A stretch of DNA of 52,882 nucleotides from assembly GCA_913050055.1 (NCBI GenBank), contig CAJXAT010000005.1, positions 1 through 52,882 of the forward strand, written 5' to 3'. The position numbers were made by a program, and so were the translations under genes. The notes beneath the pieces are model-generated. The model saw nothing but the letters and a program-made list of their open reading frames with translations, made no database searches and had not been told where the DNA came from. Below are positions 9,942 to 18,011 of the stretch, one piece after another. The stretch is from an uncultured Flammeovirgaceae bacterium (lineage in GTDB: Bacteria; Bacteroidota; Bacteroidia; Cytophagales; Cyclobacteriaceae). The first letter of the stretch is position 1. Each line of letters opens with the position of its first letter.

Positions 9942-10465
9942 CTATTCTCCGGGAGCTTGTACTCTTTCGTTTACATAAAAAAGTTGAACTTTTCCATCGA
10001 CAATGAGTGCGTCATGTACCTGGTTAAGTTTGATCTCTGTTTCGTCTACTGTTAGGGTAAGATCGTGTCCGGAGGTGATCCATTGATATGATTTTCCCTC
10101 TTTGTTTGTGTACTCATTAGCAATCATGTACTTGGTGGTCCATTTTGGATTATTTTCGACAAACCACTTGGATAGAAAATCAATGTGTGAATCAGATCCT
10201 TCAATCAATTCACCAGTTGGTGCGTAAGCTTTGAAATTTTCTACTGAATTCAAGCTACGGATGGCTGCGGTATCTTTTTCATTATGAGCTTTAATATAAT
10301 TTTCCCAAACTTGAATAGTTGATTTTGAATCACTATGCAAGGCAATTTTAGTTCCATCTTCAGAGATTTGATATCCGATTTCGTTCGGAACGATTTTTTT
10401 TTCTGATTTTTAGCGGGCTCGCATGCGAATACCATGACTAATAAAATGAATATTGATTTTTTCAT
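9942..10465 (-). pseudogene. NTF2-like lipoprotein gene split at a nine-A tract
   Basis: The 5' part encodes a lipoprotein signal (MKKSIFILLVMVFACEPAKN). The frame is lost in a run of nine A (minus strand, about 10393-10401). Removing one A joins it to IVPNEIGYQISEDGTKIALHSDSK and then to the open frame that ends at 9942. The mature part (VWENYIKAHNEKDTAAIRSL... and a C-terminal VDGKVQLFYVNERV strand) has the SnoaL/NTF2-like alpha+beta pattern, a cone-shaped fold used for small-molecule binding or as an accessory domain. The function is unknown. The remainder of the frame is intact, so this could be a phase-variable gene, a fresh mutation or a homopolymer sequencing error. Confidence 0.75.
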
Positions 10466-10990
10466 AGGAGATAGATTTTGATTTTTGTTTTAGTAAGCGG
10501 TTAAATTATTTACTTTTTATGCTCTTTCCAAAAGAATATATTTATTCTAGGTAAGATCTCATTAATAATGATCTTGAGAAGAAAATAGAAATTATTCTCA
10601 AGATAAAGTCATTGATCAGGCAGAAATCTTAGAGATGCAGTAGTTAAATAGTCAATGTCTAGACTTACTGATTATAAAAGTGCACCCAACACTTCAAGCG
10701 TTGCACTAATTTTTAAACGAAGAGGGTGACGTAACCTTTCTTGGGAGTTTAGCCTCTTTGTTCCAAAGAGGAAGATCACAAAAAATTTATAGTCTATTTA
10801 TTTCTGGTTTATTTAGATTGTTCGCATGCCTACCTTCATAAAGTGGGCCTTAAAATTCTCCAATACTTTTGAGGCTCCCCTTGGGTTGTATTTCCTGGTG
10901 TTTTGATAGAAAAGTATTAAGATTTGATCTATAAGCAAGGTTTAGAATCAAATTTCTAGCTAGACTGATTTTTTTGAGCAAGCAAAAACA
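10466..10990. other. Intergenic region with a perfect hairpin
   Basis: About 525 bases without a gene. A hairpin CCTCTTTG-TTC-CAAAGAGG (8-bp stem, 3-base loop) lies at 10753-10771, preceded by an imperfect GTGCA...TGCAC repeat around 10680-10707. No T-run follows on either strand, so it is not a standard terminator. Confidence 0.45.
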
Positions 10991-12025
10991 TTAGTAGTCC
11001 CTGGCACAACGAAATCCTGTGTGGTTGGACCCTGAATCTTTGCTGGTACTCATTCGCCTTGAAACGCGATAACCACTGCAGTAGCTTTCATTACAAAGAA
11101 ATGAACCCCCACGGATAATGTGTTTAGGGGCATAGGGCTCTCTGGGATCGTTGTATTGATTAGAACCATTGGGATTGTTTATGATGCCTTTACTTTTATC
11201 AATAGCATAGCTGGTGACATCATATCTATCTTGACACCATTCCCACACATTTCCAGCCATATCAAAAAGACCAAAAGGATTGGATGGGAATGATTTTACG
11301 GGTGCGGTCCCACTATATCCATCTTGAACAAGGTTTTTATAAGGAAAAATACCTTGCCAAAAGTTGGCTTTATCTGTAGCTTTTTCGATCGGATCATTTC
11401 CCCATGGATATTTATCCATTGTTCCCCCTGAGGCTGCCCATTCCCATTCGGCTTCGGTAGGCAGTCGCTTGCCGGCCCATAAGGCATAGGCTTGGGCATC
11501 TGCGTAAGCGACATGAACTACGGGATGATCCATTCGTCCTTCAATGGTACTTCCTGGACCTTCAGGTTGTCTCCAATGGGCACCGATGGTCCAATGCCAC
11601 CATTGTGAGTAATCCATGAGGTCAACCGGACCGCTTGTTTCTTTGAAAACCAAAGAACCTGCCTTCAATATATCATCGGTAAGTTTGGGAGTCCCCTCAG
11701 GTAATTGGACTTTGATCTCATCCCAATTGATGTCTTTTTCTGCTACGGTAATATATCCCGTAGCTGTGGTGAATTCATCGAATTCAGCATTGGAGACTTC
11801 ATTCACATCCATATAAAAAGGATCAATTGAGACTTTATGTTGGGGAAATTCATCTAAATAGGCTTGATCAGATCGACCTCCCATGGCAAAAGTACCTCCC
11901 GGAATGAGTATCATTTGGATCAATGGATCTGGATTCAGAGTTTTATTTTTATTCTGCGGTTGACAATTTTGTGTAGCAAGGGAAAGTGCCATTACCCAAA
12001 AGATAAGCATTACTTTTTGTTTCAT
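10991..12025 (-). CDS. Formylglycine-generating enzyme (SUMF1/FGE) homologue, exported
   Basis: I use the ATG at 12025 because it begins a signal peptide (MKQKVMLIFWVMALSLATQN); the longer frame to 12154 adds an atypical leader. Cys21 could carry a lipid, though the lipobox is weak. The 344-residue protein has the whole FGE-sulfatase fold: IPGGTFAMGG, EFPQHKV, DVNEVSNAEF, LPTEAEWEWAA, DMAGNVWEWC and RGGSFLCNESYC, ending GFRCARDY. The two cysteines (about residues 311 and 316) match the copper-binding pair of true FGE (human Cys336/Cys341), so it may oxidise a sulfatase cysteine to formylglycine rather than be a degenerate relative. No sulfatase gene lies in the window. The gene stands alone on the minus strand. 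Confidence 0.88.
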   Translation of the reverse strand: MKQKVMLIFWVMALSLATQNCQPQNKNKTLNPDPLIQMILIPGGTFAMGGRSDQAYLDEFPQHKVSIDPFYMDVNEVSNAEFDEFTTATGYITVAEKDINWDEIKVQLPEGTPKLTDDILKAGSLVFKETSGPVDLMDYSQWWHWTIGAHWRQPEGPGSTIEGRMDHPVVHVAYADAQAYALWAGKRLPTEAEWEWAASGGTMDKYPWGNDPIEKATDKANFWQGIFPYKNLVQDGYSGTAPVKSFPSNPFGLFDMAGNVWEWCQDRYDVTSYAIDKSKGIINNPNGSNQYNDPREPYAPKHIIRGGSFLCNESYCSGYRVSRRMSTSKDSGSNHTGFRCARDY

Positions 12026-12558
12026 ATTCAATGATATTGAAATAATTTTAAATAGACCATCTCCCATCTTTTTAATTAATAAAAAAGAATCTTGGGTGGT
12101 CCGAAAGTAATGTCTATTTAATGAAATAAATAGGAATCCTTTTAACATGAACATCTTTCTGATAAATTTTTATTTTCTGCTTTTGGCAGGCTTAGGATTC
12201 TTTTATGATAAGGATTCCAAACCCTTTCAATGCTGCATTTATGTATTGAGCTGGCTTATTTTTTTTGATAAATTGAGATATTAAGCCGGTGATAGGGGTG
12301 TTTTATGGCAATTTTCTCTGCGGATGAGTTAATTATCATTAAATTTATTTCTAATGAAAGATCAAAAAATCTTTAATAACTTTGCTTCGGTCATAGATCG
12401 CCAGTCTAGAATGATTGGATTACGGGAGGATAAAACGAGGAAACATTGTGGACTTTTGATATTTTTTGTGCAAATTAAATTTTGAGAAGCATCTGAACCA
12501 TGAATGTCTTCTCATTCCTTATCTAGAATAAGGAATTGATAATGTAAAATAGAATGAT
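12026..12558. other. Divergent intergenic region
   Basis: About 530 bases between the divergent FGE and DUF1080 genes. A TAACTTTG at 12377-12384 matches the -7 box and could serve the DUF1080 gene, but it is 175 bases from that start and lacks a clear TTG at -33. No RNA or gene is seen. Confidence 0.4.
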
Positions 12559-13299
12559 ATGAGAACTGATAGATTGATGAAAAGATGGGTGACGCTCTGC
12601 TTACTTGTAATGACTCTCAACGTCTATGCTCAGTCAAATAATTCACTTTCCCCGACCGAGGAACAACAGGGTTGGACCTTACTATTTAACGGGACAGATT
12701 TTAAGGGTTGGCGACAGTGCAATGGTACTGAAATGCCTGCTAATTGGGCCATTGAAGATGAGGCAATGAAGGTGCTTTTAGGATCAGGAAAAACACCAGG
12801 AGAAGGCGCGGGGGGGGATATTTTATTTTTAGAAAAGAAGTATAAGAATTTTGAATTAATGATTGATTGGAAAGCAAGTAAATCGGCTAATTCTGGGATA
12901 TTTTATTATGTTCGTGAAACACCTGGAAATGCCATCTACTATGCGGCCCCTGAAATTCAAGTTTTGGATAACCAAGATGCATTCGATAATAAAATAAGTA
13001 GTCATTTAGCAGGTTCTTTGTACGATATGCTTCCCGCAGATCCTGAAGCGGTTAATCCTGCAGGTCAATGGAATACTTGTTCTATAAAAGTAAATGAGGG
13101 GGATGTTTTGGTAAGTATGAATGGAATTCAAGTATTGTCTTATTCACATTGGACGCCAGAATGGGATGCATTGGTTCAAAACAGTAAATTTAAAGATTTT
13201 AAGGGCTTTGTGGATGGTATTTCAAGAGAAGGCTATATTGGTTTACAAGATCATGGCTATCCCGTGTGGTTTAGAAATATTAAAATCCGCGACTTGTAG
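12559..13299 (+). CDS. Secreted DUF1080 (3-keto-disaccharide hydrolase-like) protein
   Basis: The 246-residue protein has a signal peptide (cleavage after VYAQ). The start could also be the ATG at 12577. The mature part carries the family signature: GWTLLFNGTDFKGWRQCNG, WAIEDEAMKV, GGDILFLEKKYKNFELMIDWKAS, NSGIFYYVRE, PEIQVLDN, GQWNTCSIKV and a final GYIGLQDHGYPVWFRNIKIRDL. The family has a concanavalin-like jelly-roll fold; some members hydrolyse 3-keto-glycosides in the periplasm, and many are uncharacterised. The length is usual for a single-domain member. No 3-dehydrogenase gene (GMC or GFO/IDH type) lies nearby, so the keto-sugar pathway cannot be inferred from context. Confidence 0.88.
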   Translation: MRTDRLMKRWVTLCLLVMTLNVYAQSNNSLSPTEEQQGWTLLFNGTDFKGWRQCNGTEMPANWAIEDEAMKVLLGSGKTPGEGAGGDILFLEKKYKNFELMIDWKASKSANSGIFYYVRETPGNAIYYAAPEIQVLDNQDAFDNKISSHLAGSLYDMLPADPEAVNPAGQWNTCSIKVNEGDVLVSMNGIQVLSYSHWTPEWDALVQNSKFKDFKGFVDGISREGYIGLQDHGYPVWFRNIKIRDL

Positions 13300-13516
13300 T
13301 TTGAGCATGTCAAGAAAACATAAAAGTTTTTACAGTTAAATAAGAGTATTGCTGAGGGATGAAAAACAAGTAGCTCATTTCACTTCGTTTTTATGAAGGG
13401 ATCAAACCAATACAATGTTCTCTGAATTGCAATTCAAAGATCAAATTTTTTACTTGAGGCAAAAGAAATCTGAACGGTGTTAAATAGAGGTATCCGTTCA
13501 ATAACGCTAAAAGCAT

Positions 13517-14363
13517 GTGATGGAACTCAATATAAATTCTAAATACCCGTCAGTATCGGATTTAAGAAAAGTAACTCAGGTAAAAATCCCAAAATTTGCT
13601 TTTGAATACTTAGATGGTGGATGTAATGAGGACGTTAATCTTGATAAAAACAGATCGGACCCTCGGAAAATAGAATTGATGTCCCATTACTTGTCGAAGT
13701 TTGATCAAGCAGAGATGAAGACGACGTTGTTTGGTCACACCTATGGTGTAACTTTTGGTTTTGCCCCATCGGATTAGAAGGATTAATTTGGCCAAATGCG
13801 CCAGAAATCTTGGTTAGGGCAGCAGTCAATCACAACATCCCTTTTATTCTGAGTACGGCAGGTATTGAACGTATTGGTAAGATTACTGAGGGAAAGGCGT
13901 GGTTTCAATTATATCACCCTACTGAAGAAGCAGTTAAAAGAGATTTATTAGAGCGAGCGGAGGCGGTAGGCACTAATGTTTGTTTATTTTAGCCGATGTA
14001 CCCTGTTTTGGGTTTAGGCCTCTAGATGTGTGCAATGGATTATTCATACCCCCTAAAATGAACTTTAAAAACATTTTAGAGATCGTCAATCATCCATTGT
14101 ACCCATGATTCATTTAGTTAAAAAGTATTAGAAAGAGATCAAAATCATGGTTGATTCGGGTTTACGTGGAGGGCCAGATATTACTTGAGCAATAGCTAGC
14201 GGTGCGGCCTTCACCTTCATGGGAAGAAGTTTCATGTATGGGGTGTGAGCCTTAGGTAAACAGCGGGTGATCACAGCATTTCTTTGATGAGAAAGAGTTA
14301 CAGCAGGTGATGGAGCAGCTGTGTTGCCAGACTACTGATGATTTTAATAATCACCTCATTTAA
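13517..14363 (+). pseudogene. Decayed FMN-dependent L-lactate dehydrogenase (LldD-like) gene
   Basis: The fragments read in order as an alpha-hydroxy-acid dehydrogenase: YPSVSDLRKVTQVKIPKFAF and EYLDGG (frame 1); then, after an indel near 13770, GLEGLIWPNAPEILVRAAV and ITEGKAWFQLYHP (frame 2); then, after an indel near 13990, ADVPCFGFRPLDVCNGLFIPPKM. A stop follows near 14108, and the 3' end reads DSGLRGGPDIT-stop-AIASGAAFTFMGRSFMYGV-stop and ELQQVMEQLCCQTTDDF. About 100 codons of the barrel, including the region of the catalytic histidine (SNHGGRQ-type motif), are deleted. Total length is 282 codons against about 380-400. The intact enzyme would oxidise lactate to pyruvate at the membrane. 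The gene is plainly dead. Confidence 0.92.
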
Positions 14364-14419
14364 AGTTGAAAGTTGATGTTAGCTACGGCTACTAAAATAA
14401 AAATAGTCAACTTCTTCAT
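14360..14419 (-). pseudogene. Signal-peptide-like remnant ORF (19 residues)
   Basis: An ATG on the minus strand at 14419 opens MKKLTIFILVAVANINFQL and then a stop that overlaps the dehydrogenase remnant. It has the Lys-Lys start and hydrophobic core of a Bacteroidota signal peptide but no mature protein. It is probably the front of a deleted secreted-protein gene, or chance. Confidence 0.35.
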
Positions 14420-14482
14420 GATCGTTTGGTTATCAATGTTATTCGGGTAGCCCTCTTACTTATTGATTAAGGAAAACAAAAA

Positions 14483-14504
14483 AGCCCTCAGCGAGGGCTT
14501 TTTT
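14483..14504 (-). terminator. Rho-independent terminator
   Basis: AGCCCTC-AGC-GAGGGCT, with A-rich and T-rich flanks, lies just after the stop of the minus-strand gene at 14528. The flanking T runs on both strands make it potentially bidirectional. Confidence 0.85.
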
Positions 14505-14527
14505 GAATTAATAATTTAGCAAATATT

Positions 14528-15289
14528 CTAGTTTAACTGTGTACTTAAAGCTTCTATTGACATGAGTCTTTCTGTAGTTCTGCTGTACATTTCTAGTGCT
14601 TGATTGTAAGCAGTAGCATCTTTTCGCCATGAGCCCTCTCCAAACATTTCATCGTAAAGTTGCGCTTCTGTTTTTTCGGTGTCAGGATATTTTCCGAACT
14701 CGCCAAATTTATCAAATCCATTGCAAATAATATATTCATTGGTATTACCCCCAGATATCAACTGAAAAACACCTTGAATTCCCGAGTAATTATGTGCTTT
14801 CATAACCTTAGCTCCACGGTCAAGGAAATTATACACGGCTGCCTCATGACCAGGTTTGATAAATCTTCTCAAGACATACATATGTTTGAAGGTAGTTGTA
14901 GGCGTCCAATTATGAGAGTGTTTAAGTGATCTTGACCATACTTTCCATCCCGTTTGACTTTCTACAAATTGATCAACATTTTCAGCCCAATATTTGCGTT
15001 GAGCATTATCGCCTTGTTGTTGGTTATTAAAAAAGTCCCAGTCCTTATAGCCCATCACTCTTTGGTATTTGCCTTGATTGTCACCATCCATATATTTGAA
15101 CGTAAAAATGGCAGTTTCCGCAGTATTATTAAATTTCTTGTTCTTTTTTTCCGCTGCTGCCTCAAATTTTTTGATCATTCCTTTTTTAGGCATGAGATCG
15201 TAGGTCATCCAAATTTCAGGACCTTCTTGTGCTAGAGTCATCATATTGAATGCGATGATGGCAATAATCGTTGATATGTTTTTTTTCAT
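14528..15289 (-). CDS. Secreted protein of unknown function, possible tandem alpha/beta-barrel
   Basis: The 253-residue protein starts with a signal peptide (MKKNISTIIAIIAFNMMTLAQ). The mature chain shows two loosely similar halves of about 110 residues, each with a strand, a helix rich in Lys and Ala (residues 36-52 and about 148-164) and later aromatic strands. This is reminiscent of tandem dimeric alpha/beta-barrel (NIPSNAP/ABM-like) proteins, but I see no diagnostic motif. It is strongly charged and Trp-rich (WSRSLKHSHNW). A clean terminator follows. It is probably periplasmic and monocistronic. No function can be assigned. Confidence 0.75.
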   Translation of the reverse strand: MKKNISTIIAIIAFNMMTLAQEGPEIWMTYDLMPKKGMIKKFEAAAEKKNKKFNNTAETAIFTFKYMDGDNQGKYQRVMGYKDWDFFNNQQQGDNAQRKYWAENVDQFVESQTGWKVWSRSLKHSHNWTPTTTFKHMYVLRRFIKPGHEAAVYNFLDRGAKVMKAHNYSGIQGVFQLISGGNTNEYIICNGFDKFGEFGKYPDTEKTEAQLYDEMFGEGSWRKDATAYNQALEMYSRTTERLMSIEALSTQLN

Positions 15290-15478
15290 TTTGATTGGAT
15301 AAATAGTTAAAAAATAGATTAATATCTAAAGGTATTATTTTTTTGCAATTATTCCAAAGCGAGATTCTCGGTTTAAACAGGTCATTTAAGACTGGGGATA
15401 GAATGAGAGATGATAAAGTTTTATTCAATAAGGAATTGGGAGTTCACTTTTCAACAAAAGTAAGCTGATTAAAGAGGT

Positions 15479-15498
15479 AATCTTGCGTTCGCAAGATT
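15479..15498. repeat. Perfect inverted repeat AATCTTGCG-TT-CGCAAGATT
   Basis: A 9-bp perfect dyad with a two-base centre lies 80 bases past the stop of the minus-strand DUF1295 gene and upstream of nothing on the plus strand. No T-run follows it, so it could be a weak terminator, an mRNA 3'-end stabiliser or a protein site. Confidence 0.5.
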
Positions 15499-15577
15499 CA
15501 GTTGATATTGTGTGTTGTTTTGTAGCTTTATTTATGCAAGATATGAGCTTAAGAGAGCGGCGTTGAGTTGCTGGAGC

Positions 15578-16438
15578 TTATTTGTTAAAACTTTTTAATG
15601 GATTGAAAAAAAGTGTTGGCGTCCTGTCAACATATTCTTGATACTGAGATAGATGCCCCCACTTTTGCTTACCCCTAGCTTTCAATAAAGGGATACCACT
15701 GATGTAAACGAGCAAAACATAGGTAAAAACAGGTGAAATTAGTGTCATCAATTGAAGGCCTGAAAGGGAAGATAAAGAGCAAATGGCGATGCCCACCCAT
15801 AAGATTATTTCACCTAAATAGTTGGGATGTTTTGAATAGGCCCAAAGTCCAGTTTTTATAAAATGACCTCGGTTCACTGGATTTTTCCTAAAGCTACTTT
15901 TCTGATGGTCAGCTATAATCTCTATTGAAAAGCCAAAAATAAATACAAGGAATCCCATGAGAAAAACTCTGTTTAAGACTACTCCGTTAGCAATCGCTGT
16001 GAGTGAACAGGCAGAACAAATAGCCACCCACATACCTTGTAAAGTCCAAGTCATGAAAAATTGACTTGGTGATCGTATGATCGTTTGAAACCTTTTATCT
16101 TCTCCTATGCTGTGAATTCTGGTAAACAAGAAAATACCCAGTCTCAAAGCCCAAATAATGACAATTAAGCCCAAAATTATACTACCTAAGTTGAATCCGG
16201 TCATCAAGTAGCCGGCATAGCTCGTATATATAACTACAGTGAGGTAGGTCATACTACCCGCGAGGTCATAAAACTTTTCTGTTTGAAAATAATAAGCGGG
16301 CGCAAACAATATCCACTGAATTAAAAAGGAGAGGAAGACAGCATTCATGACCAAATTGATGGCGGTCAACCACGCCAATCCATAAGCTACAACAAATGCG
16401 ATGAGTGAGAAAAATAAATGAGATAGGTTTTTTTTCAT
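15578..16438 (-). CDS. DUF1295 family membrane protein (steroid-5-alpha-reductase/ICMT-like)
   Basis: I start at the ATG at 16438 (MKKNLSHLFFSLIAFVVAYGLAW); an ATG at 16471 would add 11 residues. The 286-residue protein has about seven membrane helices. Near the C-terminus lies the family motif HFIKTGLWAYSKHPNYLGE, whose His-Pro-Asn-Tyr resembles the cofactor-binding loop of steroid 5-alpha-reductases and isoprenylcysteine methyltransferases. Bacterial DUF1295 members are thought to be lipid or sterol-like reductases, but substrates are not established. The small membrane gene at 16487 lies immediately upstream on the same strand and is probably co-transcribed. Confidence 0.87.
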   Translation of the reverse strand: MKKNLSHLFFSLIAFVVAYGLAWLTAINLVMNAVFLSFLIQWILFAPAYYFQTEKFYDLAGSMTYLTVVIYTSYAGYLMTGFNLGSIILGLIVIIWALRLGIFLFTRIHSIGEDKRFQTIIRSPSQFFMTWTLQGMWVAICSACSLTAIANGVVLNRVFLMGFLVFIFGFSIEIIADHQKSSFRKNPVNRGHFIKTGLWAYSKHPNYLGEIILWVGIAICSLSSLSGLQLMTLISPVFTYVLLVYISGIPLLKARGKQKWGHLSQYQEYVDRTPTLFFNPLKSFNK

Positions 16439-16486
16439 TGTGTAAGGATACTCGATAGCAATGCATTCCATTTAACCCATAGCCAT

Positions 16487-16750
16487 TCAAAATGATACAT
16501 AATAAATAATAAATAAGATCAGATAAATAGCTAAGTAAAAACGATAATGATTTCGGGCCTTAATATACGCTTGATCCGCTGGCAAACTATTTGAAAATAA
16601 AGCAATCAGTTCTTTTTTGAAGAGAGGTTTAATATTTATTTTCCAATCATCCGTTGCATAGACTATTTTTCGAAACTGATTTCTGAAATAAGTACTGGGT
16701 ATACCCCAAATTAACAGGGCTAAGAAAAGAATATTTTGTTCAGACATCAC
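16487..16750 (-). CDS. Small two-helix membrane protein, likely partner of the DUF1295 gene
   Basis: The 87-residue protein has hydrophobic stretches at about residues 5-18 and 68-86, separated by a basic, aromatic middle (RNQFRKIVYATDDWKINIKP). It ends 15-50 bases before the DUF1295 start, depending on the start chosen, so the two are probably one transcript. I do not recognise a family. The close spacing, the ATG and the membrane pattern support it as a gene. Confidence 0.65.
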   Translation of the reverse strand: MMSEQNILFLALLIWGIPSTYFRNQFRKIVYATDDWKINIKPLFKKELIALFSNSLPADQAYIKARNHYRFYLAIYLILFIIYYVSF

Positions 16751-16896
16751 CTTAAATATATTTCATATTATTCAACAAAAGAAGGTATTAGTTAAATATA
16801 ATTGAAAGAAAACTCTTAAATAATTCATTATCATAATTTTATTCAATAACTTTTCCTAAATAGTTAAAATCAATCATATTTAATCTACAAAGCATA

Positions 16897-17907
16897 ATGA
16901 AATCAATTATCAATTTTTTATCAATGAGCACCCTGTGTTCATTGATTATCTTCTCATCATGCGGCGATGATGATGACACCACTGTTACAGATGCTTCCGA
17001 TGAAGCGACAGTCGTAGATGCCGATAGTGATGGTATTGCGGATGCCAATGACACATGTGGGGATACGCCCAGTGGAGTAACGGTAGACAGTAATGGTTGT
17101 TCAGATAGTCAAAAAGATACTGATGAAGATGGCGTAATGGATGATTTGGATACCTGTGCGGATACTGCCGAAGGTACGAATGTAGATGAAAATGGATGTG
17201 ATATTATAACAGATGATATAACGACAGATTGTATTACTTCTAATTCGGCTAATGATATTGCGGTCATTGCTTGTAAATATTATAACGATGAGGCGCTTAC
17301 AGTAGTGGTTGGTGAAACGACAATTACGATCACATCAACCAATGAGCCGGATCATAAAAGTATGTATTATGATACTAGTAATCCTCTGTTTGAGGCCTAT
17401 AGCGAGCCTGATAATGAAGATTTTTTTAAAAATCCAAACAAAATTACGGCTATGAACTACACCTTTACCCTGCCTAGATTTCCTGAAGCGGCCACAAATA
17501 ATGAAGGGACTCCATTTGGGCCAATGGGTGTATCCATAAACAGTGTAGTGTTTTATAACCAGCAGGCCGCACCTGGAGACGATATATTGGAAGAACTTAA
17601 TACTTTTGATCAATATGAAGGTCATCCCACCAATACGGGTTCTTATCATTATCATATAGAGCCTACGTGGTTAACAGAAATAAAAGGCGACAGTTCCTTC
17701 TTAGGCCTTTTACTTGACGGATTTCCAGTTTACGGTCCGGTAGAAAGTGGAGTAACGTTGACCAATGATGACCTTGACGATTATCATGGCCACACACATG
17801 TAACTGAAGATTTCCCAGACGAAATTTATCATTACCACATCACCGCTGATCTTCCGTGGATCAATGGGGGCGAATACTATGGTACGCCGGGTTCGGTTAC
17901 GCAATAA
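16897..17907 (+). CDS. Surface lipoprotein with thrombospondin-3 repeats and a YHYH domain
   Basis: The 336-residue protein has a lipobox ending at Cys22, followed at once by GDDDD, an acidic stretch like the Bacteroidota lipoprotein surface-export signal. Residues 40-105 carry calcium-binding thrombospondin type 3 repeats (DADSDGIADANDTCGD, DTDEDGVMDDLDTCAD). The C-terminal 200 residues are a YHYH domain: GPMGVSINSVVFYN, GSYHYHIEPTW, LLGLLLDGFPVYGP, YHGHTHVTEDFPDEIYHYH. The clustered His pairs suggest metal binding, but the family's role is unknown. Expected location is the outer face of the outer membrane. No partner gene is evident; the next gene is convergent. Confidence 0.88.
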   Translation: MKSIINFLSMSTLCSLIIFSSCGDDDDTTVTDASDEATVVDADSDGIADANDTCGDTPSGVTVDSNGCSDSQKDTDEDGVMDDLDTCADTAEGTNVDENGCDIITDDITTDCITSNSANDIAVIACKYYNDEALTVVVGETTITITSTNEPDHKSMYYDTSNPLFEAYSEPDNEDFFKNPNKITAMNYTFTLPRFPEAATNNEGTPFGPMGVSINSVVFYNQQAAPGDDILEELNTFDQYEGHPTNTGSYHYHIEPTWLTEIKGDSSFLGLLLDGFPVYGPVESGVTLTNDDLDDYHGHTHVTEDFPDEIYHYHITADLPWINGGEYYGTPGSVTQ

Positions 17908-17969
17908 GAACTACGACTTTTTGATCACCTAGTGATTGTTTTTGACGCGACCGCTTTGAATCTAATGAG

Positions 17970-18004
17970 AGGGCACACGATCATATGGCTGTGAGCCCCT
18001 TTTG
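17970..18004 (+). terminator. Weak terminator candidate after the YHYH gene
   Basis: GGGC-a-CAC pairs with GTG-a-GCCC across an 11-base loop and is followed by CTTTT. The stem has an internal mismatch. It lies between two convergent genes. Confidence 0.35.
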
Positions 18005-18011
18005 TTAATAA

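Noticed and set aside
12026-12154. Longer N-terminus of the FGE homologue from 12154
   Set aside because: It would bury the signal peptide behind 43 extra residues; the ATG at 12025 fits export.
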